62,526 bases of DNA from a virus: positions 1 to 62,526 of the IMG/VR virus record IMGVR_UViG_3300019763_000009, one strand, 5' to 3'. Made by a program: the position numbers and the translations under genes. A model generated the notes under the pieces. It did no database searches and was not told where the DNA came from. It was given only the letters and a program-made list of their open reading frames with translations. Each line of letters starts with the position of its first letter. The first letter of the stretch is position 1. Shown in pieces: positions 21,101 through 29,244 of this stretch.

Positions 21101-22711
21101 GTTAATTCAGGGATTTCAAGTAATGTTATAACAGGTAATGCATTAGTTGCCATATATACTAATAGCGGTGAGGTATACCAATCGTTTACAACAGATTTGT
21201 TGAAATATACCATAAATTCTGGCACAATTGATAGGAAAGTGTTGGCTTTACCTAAAATGATAGAATCTGATGATTCATTTGAACCTGAGATTGGTCAGTT
21301 TGAAGATCCATTCTCTACATCAAAAGATGGTATGGCATGTTATACAGACAAGAATGAGATATTTGTATTGTATAAGTATATGTGTCGTGTATATGATGCA
21401 ACCACATTAGAGTTGAAAAGAAATGAGTGGTTTTTACCAAAAGGAGATACATATAAGTCAACTATACTTGACCACGATTATAATCAAGCATATATTAAGT
21501 TTGATGATCTTGACCTATCAGGTGATGCTCTTGGTGGGGTTGTGTTATATAGTAACAGTTGGCCAGCTTCTTACACAACGGATTATTCCTATGATAGAAG
21601 GAGTAATGTGTATAAACGTCTTTCTGGTGGACAACCATTAACATCATATTTCAGTATATGTCCAGTGTCAGGAGAGGTGGTTGACACATCTCACAACACC
21701 CCTGAATTCATGTATTCATCTATTGCACAGAAACCTGAATGGATTACTTGTGTAACTCCGTGGAATAAACAATGGATAGGTGCTATTAGTTACGGGTCAC
21801 GTGAATTTTTGTCTGACCACTTTATTAGACTTTCGAAATTCAATTACACGTGGGATACAGAGTTGTCATCATGGAAACTGGTACCAAATTATGTTATTGG
21901 ATCGGATAATGTTAAAGTTGATATGGATTATAGATTACGTGATAGTGAGGGGTATGAAATAGTAGAAACTTTGATTACAGGTAAACCAACACATAGTACA
22001 TTTGATAGTCTTCATCCATTTTCTGCTGATGTACAGGTTAGATTTAATGAATTGACTACAAGTCCATCAAATACACTATCAACGGATGATTATTATACTT
22101 GTTATATTAATCAAGATTCTATTGCAAATGACAACCAACAATATGTAACAGGGTTTAGTCATTTAATGTATTGGACAAGAGCAGAGAAACACAATGATGT
22201 ATTTACACCAGCATCAACACATGAAGTAAGTGAAACTGCTGATATCAAATTTCACTCTGTTGATGATGGATACCCAGAATTGTATAAATTGTATTACAAG
22301 AACAATACAACAGACAGTTATATTTATTTTGATGATATTTTAACATTCACTGTTGACGAAACAATAACAACAACTGATGGTGGCATAACACTTAAAATAG
22401 ATTCAGATCAACTTGCTATAACTTATGATTATTATAAAGGTAAGTATTTGAGATACTTGGGTGAAAATAGAAAGATACTTAGATTTGATGACTACAATAA
22501 AACATTTGAATTAGAGTCTTCGTTTACATTGACACCATCAACTGGTAGTGGTGTGACATTATCCTCAGAACAACCAGCAACATTAGTAACAGAGTTTGTT
22601 GGTGACAATGAATTTATGTTGGATGACGAAACAGGTATTATAACACCATCACCTGCTGGTGTTAGTCACAAAGTTGACTTTACATATATTGCAATCTATA
22701 GGACATGGTAA
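18200..22711 (+). CDS. Large fibre/adhesin-like protein B, copy 2
   Basis: 1503 aa paralogue of the protein at 12548, with the same conserved ends and diverged central segments. Shared internal landmarks include a WFDQGLTNFING start region, KNRWS with SxEAIPSGWW, LPGRYIGFTTSS and KDGMACYTDKNEI. Two complete, intact copies suggest that both are used, either as two different fibres or as alternative specificities on the same docking site. SD AAGGAG (18187-18192). Confidence 0.6.
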   Translation: MIDRFNDITTQMSPSMRGEVEFTVVDELTGEEIYSHKQSNMWFDQGLTNFINGHGVYMVLVNDEITEYTYKTTDISTGYVTNISPTRTYEEEYSRHKFGGVFQSADRTFNRIGLSYGSTGTSAYCCTTLTEPYVQLEGQIIYIYYYVYVDFGFSSGISKYEADRWKEFVPFQGKNSTCNGQNDTYGYYKNLIPTISNTKYVSPVDNYSVVAGGCSTDTNWPGTGLEISSTKYRRFIKNQSFGSSGDLSGYTSPAITGISVAYWGGVTKFSGKFIGRTWIKNRWSTADWFDSSIEAIPSGWWKSVNFRSVTDDDFHWKSSNKFSIYPLVSGGLGVSNYVYSTELNTLFLTAGEILNTGNPSGYGNGDNKNIEVMEKFGRTLVIKSARRTDSNDPSGYDTALSTVMYDLESDEYAAVGPMFGGGYICHDDGIAPKYLCQLCDAYPSTIDRYKFLIFEFEDDTDFWSDYTTHEVDTVDHKHPVHAQVIDYNGSAKILTQIPDLGSTQFQMIDMETKLWEDWWITDFGKQLGVNNNTNLVTWGSYHRPTDSIILVSTDCAQIMSIDGLTDVNNVVVDGVTGDVDLYSSYTCWSYLKNGGVGGSYTKDDTLNTLTLKSPIYSSSTVKSGGESTQTTSLCGFVMESGEFDVEIELDNIKPFLYGHIVGLSVMDTSDMYDESTTLDGMLPGRYIGFTTSSTETSTIGSTGGESFDVDVLTGDPIVDGSYVNPSTPDQATWTLDSGLMSGTTISMYHSDGAVTNGSTWKYLTDGGGRTNVIRFGVFDYTQYIHDNFGYISLDIPVQTEPLVLTLDYYLYIVNGNNYASNLTVYVDGTSMFDFRPSVYIDYGWKTTDGIPIPVGTQNITIRFGLDTNSYSDASGKYLIDNILFSSDFDYNSINEDISVYDFNVRGFDIDINETYDTINSFDTTLVNVTDIDITKPHGKLKVVRNVLDEIQTYYSMFNGITWSSWVEVNSGISSNVITGNALVAIYTNSGEVYQSFTTDLLKYTINSGTIDRKVLALPKMIESDDSFEPEIGQFEDPFSTSKDGMACYTDKNEIFVLYKYMCRVYDATTLELKRNEWFLPKGDTYKSTILDHDYNQAYIKFDDLDLSGDALGGVVLYSNSWPASYTTDYSYDRRSNVYKRLSGGQPLTSYFSICPVSGEVVDTSHNTPEFMYSSIAQKPEWITCVTPWNKQWIGAISYGSREFLSDHFIRLSKFNYTWDTELSSWKLVPNYVIGSDNVKVDMDYRLRDSEGYEIVETLITGKPTHSTFDSLHPFSADVQVRFNELTTSPSNTLSTDDYYTCYINQDSIANDNQQYVTGFSHLMYWTRAEKHNDVFTPASTHEVSETADIKFHSVDDGYPELYKLYYKNNTTDSYIYFDDILTFTVDETITTTDGGITLKIDSDQLAITYDYYKGKYLRYLGENRKILRFDDYNKTFELESSFTLTPSTGSGVTLSSEQPATLVTEFVGDNEFMLDDETGIITPSPAGVSHKVDFTYIAIYRTW

Positions 22712-22717
22712 TTAATT

Positions 22718-23311
22718 ATGGGATTTAATAAAAGAATATCATATAAAGGAATTTCACAGGGGATATTGAAAGGTATCCCCTACAATGAACTAATGTGTTT
22801 TTGGGTTGATTATATTGGAGAAGGTAAATATTTATTCAATATGCACGAACTCAATTACGACCTAATCGACGATGTAGAGTTTGAGGATGGGATAGGTGGT
22901 GCGATTGAAATATTTTGGTTTGAGGGGGTATATGATGGGTTCAGTGTATCACATACCACAGGAAAGTATAATGTCGTGACGATAGAGAACGATGAACTGA
23001 CAGTAAGACATTTTGATGACAAAACGTATGAGATAATATCAACGGATGTTATAAGGTCTAACATTAGATCTTATTCACCTAAATTATTTTACAATAACAC
23101 AAACAATGATGAGATATTGATCGTTGTTACAAGAGATAATGGTATATATGATTGTTTCAAGACAACTGATTGGTTGACATTAGATAGGATAAATTTGCTT
23201 ACAATAGAAGATTTATGGGGTGATTATACATTATCCACATCAACAAATGTCACATTAAAAGAATATATGGAATTAGGTAAAAAGATAATAGATATATATG
23301 AGTCATTGTAA
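22718..23311 (+). CDS. Hypothetical protein after the fibre cassette
   Basis: 197 aa, not recognised. Rich in aromatic and acidic residues with no membrane segment. It starts MGFNKRISYKGISQGILKGI. A relic of its start codon region is present at the cassette junction, showing that this gene bordered the cassette before duplication. Probably a small virion or fibre-assembly protein from its position. Confidence 0.45.
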   Translation: MGFNKRISYKGISQGILKGIPYNELMCFWVDYIGEGKYLFNMHELNYDLIDDVEFEDGIGGAIEIFWFEGVYDGFSVSHTTGKYNVVTIENDELTVRHFDDKTYEIISTDVIRSNIRSYSPKLFYNNTNNDEILIVVTRDNGIYDCFKTTDWLTLDRINLLTIEDLWGDYTLSTSTNVTLKEYMELGKKIIDIYESL

Positions 23312-23321
23312 CAGATTAAAT

Positions 23322-23329
23322 CATAAATA
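23322..23329 (+). promoter_or_regulatory. Late promoter (CATAAATA)
   Basis: CATAAATA, one base from the T4 late consensus, stands alone in a 47-base gap and would start transcription about 25 bases before the ATG at 23359. No sigma70-type -35 box is present. A gp55-type sigma factor that would read it is encoded at 24898. Confidence 0.5.
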
Positions 23330-23358
23330 CAAGAGACATTAAAAAACGGGAGATATTT

Positions 23359-24474
23359 ATGGCAAGAAGACATTATTGGCAGTTTTTGGTTACTGATGAA
23401 GGTAATCCAATAGAAAATGCTGAAATTACGGTTTATATAGCTGGTACAGAAGACACTGCAAATGTTTATCTGGATGAAATTGGTGGTAGTGCTACTAGGA
23501 CTGCCCCACAAACAAGAACCAGTAGAAAAGGTTATTTTGAGTTTTGGATAGCTGATACTACCGAAGATGATGGGTATTTTTACAATCAAAAGTTCAAGAT
23601 TGCTTGGCAATCTCCCGGAGTTTCCGCTGGATTCATTGATTATATTGATGTTTTTTCTACATCGGTTGCTGAGGTTGATGAGACAAGCACTGATACATTG
23701 AGAAATAAGGCGGTTTCCAACTTCCTAGCAAAAGGGTGGGAGGACCACAAGAATCTTGTATTGTTTGAAGACAGTGTATTAGAAATTCATGGGATAACAA
23801 TTGTCGATGAATTCATGTATGACGACACAGTATTAGAGAACACAAAATATAATAAGTTGATTAGTAACGTTATTGCTAATGGATGGGCATCACACCGAGG
23901 GTCATATTATAATTCTGATACAAATTCTTGGTATTATACTGTTGATGGTCATAATACATATCCAGTTTTGCCTGAGATTGATGGGGCACCCGGAAATCCC
24001 CACGGAATAGACTTTGTTGATGTATCAAGTACTGATAGTGGAACGAATCGTCTAATATCAAATGCACTAGCAAAACAATGGCATGACCACAGAACAAACA
24101 CCGCACTTGATGAACACACTCAATATAGTCATTTGGATGGTAGACGTGATTATACCGCAGGTGTTGGTTATTCTAATGGAAGTATCGTATTAACTGTTGG
24201 AGATGATGATTTTGTTACCAAAGAATACCAAGATGGACAGAGAATTGAAGTAACTATTCCAACAGGATCGTGGACACTTGATGCTAGTGGTTCGTATAGA
24301 TATGATATACCGATGAATCTTAGTCCAATTACACATGCAACCCCACCAACAGTTACGGTATGGCAATCAAATTCTGAGATCATGCCACTTGAATCTGTAT
24401 ATACAGGTGTAGAGGTTGAAATCCATTTATACACAGATCCCGCTGTCAGTACATTTGTGAGATTGAGTTGGTAA
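23359..24474 (+). CDS. Tail fibre/appendage protein with an N-terminal Ig-like domain
   Basis: 371 aa. Residues 1-100 look like a carboxypeptidase-regulatory or Ig-like fold (LVTDEGNPIENAEITVYI, RKGYFEFWI), common at the bases of phage appendages. A middle part contains three DHK/SHR/DHR-type repeats (GWEDHKN, GWASHRG, QWHDHRT) and the fibre motif DEHTQYSHLDGRR, also found in the gene at 25409. The C-terminus is beta-rich. It follows a late promoter. Confidence 0.6.
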   Translation: MARRHYWQFLVTDEGNPIENAEITVYIAGTEDTANVYLDEIGGSATRTAPQTRTSRKGYFEFWIADTTEDDGYFYNQKFKIAWQSPGVSAGFIDYIDVFSTSVAEVDETSTDTLRNKAVSNFLAKGWEDHKNLVLFEDSVLEIHGITIVDEFMYDDTVLENTKYNKLISNVIANGWASHRGSYYNSDTNSWYYTVDGHNTYPVLPEIDGAPGNPHGIDFVDVSSTDSGTNRLISNALAKQWHDHRTNTALDEHTQYSHLDGRRDYTAGVGYSNGSIVLTVGDDDFVTKEYQDGQRIEVTIPTGSWTLDASGSYRYDIPMNLSPITHATPPTVTVWQSNSEIMPLESVYTGVEVEIHLYTDPAVSTFVRLSW

Positions 24475-24475
24475 T

Positions 24476-24847
24476 ATGAGATTATATAATTTTTTATCAA
24501 TATCTAGTGGTGATAACGAAGAGAGTGTATTTCGTTCACTGAACCTTGACTTGGTTGAGTCTGATACAGGAAATTCTGATTTGGTTAGACGAATAACAGA
24601 AAAGTATATGTTGGATGATACAGCAATGATGCTTCTTGAGAAGGCAAACAAGGAGTTAAAGGAAATGTATAGAGGTAAATTAAGATTTGATTTTTGTTTA
24701 GAAGAACAGGGAAAGTCCTTACAAGACACAAAAATGGGACGAAAGAAGATTGGACAATTAAAAGAAAAATGGTTTAAGTTCAATGATGAATTGTCTAACA
24801 TACAGATATCTTTTGAGAAATGTATGAGAAAGGGTTTACAAAAGTAG
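24476..24847 (+). CDS. Hypothetical helical protein before the late sigma gene
   Basis: 123 aa, mostly helical and charged, with Lys/Glu-rich segments (ANKELKEMYRGK, GRKKIGQLKEKW). Start ATG lies one base after the upstream stop, so translation is probably coupled. Not recognised. T4 keeps small late-transcription cofactors near gene 55, but nothing in the sequence shows that role here. Confidence 0.5.
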   Translation: MRLYNFLSISSGDNEESVFRSLNLDLVESDTGNSDLVRRITEKYMLDDTAMMLLEKANKELKEMYRGKLRFDFCLEEQGKSLQDTKMGRKKIGQLKEKWFKFNDELSNIQISFEKCMRKGLQK

Positions 24848-24897
24848 TTTTTAATTGTAATATATAATACATTATATAGTTACAATGGAGGAATTAC

Positions 24898-25389
24898 ATG
24901 GTAGAACAGAAAACGGGTGATACGACAGTAATTGAGATAATAAAAGGTGTCGATCCCGAATCACCTGTATATTACGTTAGGAACAAAGATCTTATTCCAG
25001 AGATAGAAACCATGAGGTTAAATGATGGGTTGATGTCTGAGGAATTAGGGAGAATGTTGTTGTTGATAGCAAAGAATCTATCTAATAAAGGAAATTTTAT
25101 AAATTATACATGGAAAGAGGATATGATTCAAGAGGCGGTATTGACTTGTTGTAAATACCTCAAAAACTTTGATTTGGAAAAGTCAAGGAATCCGTTTGCG
25201 TACATAACAACAATCTGTAATCATTCTTTTGTGAATTACATCAATAGACAGAAAAGACATAGTGATATCAAGGATAGTTGTTTCAATAACAGAACATATC
25301 TTGTTGAAGACGAAACGTTGTCATTGTCAACCAAGGCGATTGATTATACCATTATGTCAACAGAGAAAAAGAAGAAAAAGAAGAAATAG
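24898..25389 (+). CDS. 55: Late-transcription sigma factor, gp55 family
   Basis: 163 aa (T4 gp55 is about 185). The region-2-like core is clear: YVRNKDLIPEIE near residue 25, then LLLIAKNLSNKGNF, WKEDMIQEAVLTCCKYLKNF and NPFAYITTICNHSFVNYI at about 60-125. It directs RNA polymerase to late promoters of the TATAAATA type, several of which are present here. T4 gp55 ends in a sliding-clamp-binding peptide; this one instead ends in a run of seven lysines encoded by AAA/AAG codons. SD GGAGG (24887-24891). Confidence 0.88.
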   Translation: MVEQKTGDTTVIEIIKGVDPESPVYYVRNKDLIPEIETMRLNDGLMSEELGRMLLLIAKNLSNKGNFINYTWKEDMIQEAVLTCCKYLKNFDLEKSRNPFAYITTICNHSFVNYINRQKRHSDIKDSCFNNRTYLVEDETLSLSTKAIDYTIMSTEKKKKKKK

Positions 25390-25408
25390 TTTCAATTTGG
25401 AGGAATAA

Positions 25409-28400
25409 ATGGCTGTTAATAGAATATTTGGTGCGATATCTACAAGTGGTGGGTCATCAGGTGCGTTAGATGATATTAGTATTTCTGTTATAACTGATGG
25501 TGATATTGCTATTGCTATGGATAACACACTGAAATCAATACACTTTTACAAATATAGTAGTAGCTCAAGTTTATCAGAGGATTATCCAACAGTAATAGTA
25601 CCTGATGATGTTGTCACAACAGGTCGTTGGTTAATGGTGTCACAGTCACATTTTATGGAAGACGTTGTAATAGAGTCTGGAAATAAAATATTGGTTAATG
25701 ATGTCGTTGGTAATGGGTCGGGTCTACAAATAGGATATGAATCAGGATCGATTGATATTTCTATTGGATCAACAAAAATTACTCTAACAAAAGAATTATA
25801 TACAAACGAACCGATAACGTCAATAGTTAGTACAGGAACGGCACCAATAACAGTTTCTAGTACGACTATGTGTACAGGACTAAATGCTAACTATATTGGT
25901 GGTAAATTATCAGAAGATATTATTGTTCGTGATGGATCAACACTATTCACATCATTACCTTCTGTTACAAATACAGGTGGGGTTCCTGATGTAATACCTT
26001 CTGATGATTGGAATCTAACAACAAAGAAATATGTTGATTCGTTAGTTGGGGAGACAGAGGAACATGATTCCTTGGTAGGAGCGGCAGAGTCTCGTATTCA
26101 CACTGACTATATTTTTATTGATGGAACACGACCATTTACTGGTGCTATCGGTGGGGTTGATCCCGTTAGTTCAAGTCATTTGACAACCAAAAATTATGTA
26201 GATACTGAGATATTAAACAAAGCCACAAATGTTCATATAAGGAAAGATGCCACGATTTTATTCACAGGTATTCCGGGATTTGTTAATACAGGTGGTGTCC
26301 CTGATATCACACCAACACTACCATATCACATAACATCAAAGAAATATGTTGATGGTGTAGTTTCGGATAACAATGATCATGGTGGATTTGATGGATTAGG
26401 TGATGATGACCACACCCAATATATTTTGGTTGACGGTACTAGAAATTTCACACAACCAATAGGGTATGACAACGGAACTATTGTTGATTCTGCGATTGGT
26501 GATGATTTTGTAACAAAGACATATATTGAATCAGTAATAACTGATGTCACTGACATTCATATTGTAAAAGATGGTTCTATTGCGTTTACAGGTATGCCAC
26601 AAGTAGCAAGTACTGATGGCGATCCTGACATTGGACCTTCTGAGTCATATCATCTGGTAACAGTTGAGTATGTTTCTAGTTTATTATTGGGTGGTTCAAT
26701 TGACCACGGTGAGTTATCAGGACTATCTGTTGATGACCACACACAATATATATTAGTTGATGGTACCAGATCATTTACTGGTAAAATTGGTGGTGTTGCG
26801 ACAGTAGATAGTGACACCGATGATATATTAACAACTAAAGGTTATGTTGATAGTTTGATTCCTTCTACATACCATTCAGATTTGGATGGATTGGATGGTG
26901 ATGACCACACACAATATAGTCATGTTGATGGTAGACGTCCCTTTGACATAACTTCGTATTTTCCAAGAGTATCAAATAATGGTATCGTCCCTGATGGATC
27001 ACCTTCTGATCTATGGGATTTAACAACTAAACAGTATGTTGACAGTGTAGTTTCATCACAGTCTTCTGTCGAACTACTAGACTACGTTGATATTTATGGT
27101 AGACACTCAATGAATTCGGATCAATATTACCAACCAATATCCGAATTAGATCCATTCATTGAGTCAACTGGTAATTTATTGGTAAACAAAGATTATGTTG
27201 ACTCAAACTTTAAACGATTTTGTGTATCAAGTGGCGATGGTTTACTTGAATATTTTGATACGAAAATTGAGACAAATGATTTATTGACAACAACCTCTAT
27301 TTGTAATGGTGTTGACACAGGGGTTGATGTTGATAAGACAACAGAACTCTATGGTTTGATTTCAAGAGTTGAGGTTGTTGATGGTGGAGTTGGTTTCTTT
27401 GTATTTGATACAAGTGGTGATACATGGACACCATCAACATTTGATACTGATGTATTTGATGTAAGTGGTACAGGTGGTCAAAGTATCACAGAAACAGTGA
27501 TGTATCCACCTAATGATGGTGCTGGGTCTAGTGTTGACATTCGTGTATCTTCTGTTCAAGGTAATGTGTCATACTTTCAGATAATAGACCAAACACTTTC
27601 TGGGACTACTGATGGTACATACGAATTTATAGTTAATGGTAATGTACCAGATTTAAATAGATCCGTGTGGTCGGTTACCGTTGTATCCGATGTTATAACA
27701 AGTATACAACAAGTTAGTGCTGTTGTTGGTTTAGGGTATTCAGTTGCATATGATGTAACTTCAATTAGTGGTGTAGTTGGTACGTTCACATTAAGACCTT
27801 ACATTACAGGAACAATCAAGGGGTTTGATTTTTATGATGGTGATTTCGGTACAGGATATGCATTAACTGAATACACACTAACAGAGGCAACAAAGGCATC
27901 ATTTACTGTTTCTGGAACTGGAACAACCGATTTGGGTACTACGGAATTGATATTCCATAATCCAATAAATGAGAAATTAAAATTCTCACATCATATTTCA
28001 CCAACAACACCTGTTGCGTTATATGATGATGATTTTACAGTGTCTATAGGAAATGTGATTTCTGGTATAACTTTTGATAAATGGGGTCATATAACCCAAA
28101 TAACTGAGTCGGCACAGCCAAGTGATGTATGGGAAGTTTGGGTGTCTGGTGATTTGGAATTCAATAAATCATATTTTGTTGATGCCACGGCAGGTCCAGT
28201 CACATTGGTTCTAGGATCAACACCTGTTATCGGTGATACAATTGTGGTAGATGATTATATGAAACAATCATCTATAAACAACATCACTATTCAGGGTGCT
28301 GGTGGAGCAAACACACTTACTATTGAGGGTGTTACTTCACAAGACATGATTATTAATATAAGTTCTGGACAAGTTACGATGGTGTATGTTGACGAGACTT

Positions 28401-28426
28401 ATGGATGGAGAATAAAGGTAAATTAA
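25409..28426 (+). CDS. Long tail fibre with repeated DDHTQY modules
   Basis: 1005 aa. The first 550 residues hold five or six modules of the type familiar from phage fibres: a LTTKxYVDS-like heptad segment, then GDDDHTQYILVDGTRxFTG. Variants occur at about residues 300-360, 400-470 and 480-530. The C-terminal 400 residues are beta-rich and end with a compact domain (TVTLVLGSTPVIGDTIVVDD-like stretch near residue 940). Probably a trimeric fibre read from late transcripts. SD GGAGG at 25398-25402. Confidence 0.75.
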   Translation: MAVNRIFGAISTSGGSSGALDDISISVITDGDIAIAMDNTLKSIHFYKYSSSSSLSEDYPTVIVPDDVVTTGRWLMVSQSHFMEDVVIESGNKILVNDVVGNGSGLQIGYESGSIDISIGSTKITLTKELYTNEPITSIVSTGTAPITVSSTTMCTGLNANYIGGKLSEDIIVRDGSTLFTSLPSVTNTGGVPDVIPSDDWNLTTKKYVDSLVGETEEHDSLVGAAESRIHTDYIFIDGTRPFTGAIGGVDPVSSSHLTTKNYVDTEILNKATNVHIRKDATILFTGIPGFVNTGGVPDITPTLPYHITSKKYVDGVVSDNNDHGGFDGLGDDDHTQYILVDGTRNFTQPIGYDNGTIVDSAIGDDFVTKTYIESVITDVTDIHIVKDGSIAFTGMPQVASTDGDPDIGPSESYHLVTVEYVSSLLLGGSIDHGELSGLSVDDHTQYILVDGTRSFTGKIGGVATVDSDTDDILTTKGYVDSLIPSTYHSDLDGLDGDDHTQYSHVDGRRPFDITSYFPRVSNNGIVPDGSPSDLWDLTTKQYVDSVVSSQSSVELLDYVDIYGRHSMNSDQYYQPISELDPFIESTGNLLVNKDYVDSNFKRFCVSSGDGLLEYFDTKIETNDLLTTTSICNGVDTGVDVDKTTELYGLISRVEVVDGGVGFFVFDTSGDTWTPSTFDTDVFDVSGTGGQSITETVMYPPNDGAGSSVDIRVSSVQGNVSYFQIIDQTLSGTTDGTYEFIVNGNVPDLNRSVWSVTVVSDVITSIQQVSAVVGLGYSVAYDVTSISGVVGTFTLRPYITGTIKGFDFYDGDFGTGYALTEYTLTEATKASFTVSGTGTTDLGTTELIFHNPINEKLKFSHHISPTTPVALYDDDFTVSIGNVISGITFDKWGHITQITESAQPSDVWEVWVSGDLEFNKSYFVDATAGPVTLVLGSTPVIGDTIVVDDYMKQSSINNITIQGAGGANTLTIEGVTSQDMIINISSGQVTMVYVDETYGWRIKVN

Positions 28427-28438
28427 TGGAGAATAATA

Positions 28439-29176
28439 ATGACATTACTATCTGATATATATAAGAATTTTTGTATACAGGCAAGATTAAGAATGATAAC
28501 ATCTGATGACATTTCATTTACATCAACTAGCACCATAACATCTGGTGGGAAGGTTGATTTTAATGAGTATTTTGATGTTGGTGAAACTATATCCGTGAGG
28601 GTTGATGATGGAGTTGGTACTAATGATGGTGATTACACGGTAGCAACAATAACTACAGTAACAAATCCCGGAGACACAATTACAACAACCGAGACTACGA
28701 TTGTAACTGACTTGGATGACAAAAAAGTTACGGTGTCAAGTCCCAGAAGTAGAACCTTTGCTGACCCTGCTGATACATTTCAAGACCTTGATTTCGCTTT
28801 AAGTTATTATGCAAGAAGTGACTGTGGGTGGTCATATGACGATACGACAAAAGTGTTTTCGTATGATATTGATTATCCTAAAAGTCACACACTTAATTGG
28901 GGGATTTCTGTTGCTGCTGATGGTTCCCCTGCTGGAGAGATAATGGAAATTGGGATAAAAGTTTCCAAAGATGGTGGGTTGACATATAATGTTATAGAGG
29001 AATCAAGAAGTTATCGTGAGTTTGAGGGGTTAACTGTTGGATATTTTTCGTCATCGTTCAGATACGTAGTTGAAGTTGGTGATAAGTTCAAGATGAATGT
29101 TCGTGTGAATGGTGGTTTGTCTATAGTTATAGAAAATCTTACGATGTCATTTCACAGTGATAGTCCTGTTCTGTAA
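28439..29176 (+). CDS. Virion protein with a 'GDTIxVxG' beta module
   Basis: 245 aa. Residues about 20-100 contain a beta module (FDVGETISVRVDD, NDGDYTVATI, ITTTETTIVT) that occurs twice more in the protein at 48854. The C-terminal half has no recognised motif. It is the last gene of the first structural block; a terminator follows 30 bases later. Confidence 0.5.
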   Translation: MTLLSDIYKNFCIQARLRMITSDDISFTSTSTITSGGKVDFNEYFDVGETISVRVDDGVGTNDGDYTVATITTVTNPGDTITTTETTIVTDLDDKKVTVSSPRSRTFADPADTFQDLDFALSYYARSDCGWSYDDTTKVFSYDIDYPKSHTLNWGISVAADGSPAGEIMEIGIKVSKDGGLTYNVIEESRSYREFEGLTVGYFSSSFRYVVEVGDKFKMNVRVNGGLSIVIENLTMSFHSDSPVL

Positions 29177-29178
29177 AG

Positions 29179-29207
29179 TTTACATATACAATATAATGTA
29201 ATATACT
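29179..29207 (+). promoter_or_regulatory. Sigma70-type promoter for the gp47-gp46 operon
   Basis: TTTACA (29179-29184), 17-base spacer, TATACT (29202-29207). The predicted start near 29214 lies inside the following terminator hairpin, so transcripts from this promoter lack the hairpin's left arm. Confidence 0.75.
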
Positions 29208-29240
29208 CCTTGTATGGAATAATCTATACAGGGAGTTTTT
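29206..29240 (+). terminator. Rho-independent terminator ending the late structural block
   Basis: CTCCTTGTAT (29206-29215) pairs with ATACAGGGAG (29226-29235) over 10 bp with one G-U pair, followed by TTTTT. The GGGAG in the right arm is also the ribosome site for the GTG start at 29245. Confidence 0.8.
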
Positions 29241-29244
29241 ATTT

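Larger units (their letters stand above)
11461..22717 (+). repeat. Tandem duplication of a two-gene fibre cassette
   Basis: Copy 1 covers 11461-17052 and copy 2 covers 17093-22717 (offset 5632 bases at the left edge). The left edges are identical for more than 60 bases beginning GTGAGTATTAATG. At the right edges both copies run ACATGGTAAT followed by an ATATGGG/TTATGGG, the start of the gene at 22718. Gene ends are conserved and gene centres have diverged, so the duplication is old or the centres were replaced. Confidence 0.9.

Noticed and set aside
24848-24897. Promoter directly before the gp55-like gene
   Set aside because: TATAAT-like strings occur in this AT-rich gap but no -35 box or late consensus is correctly spaced.
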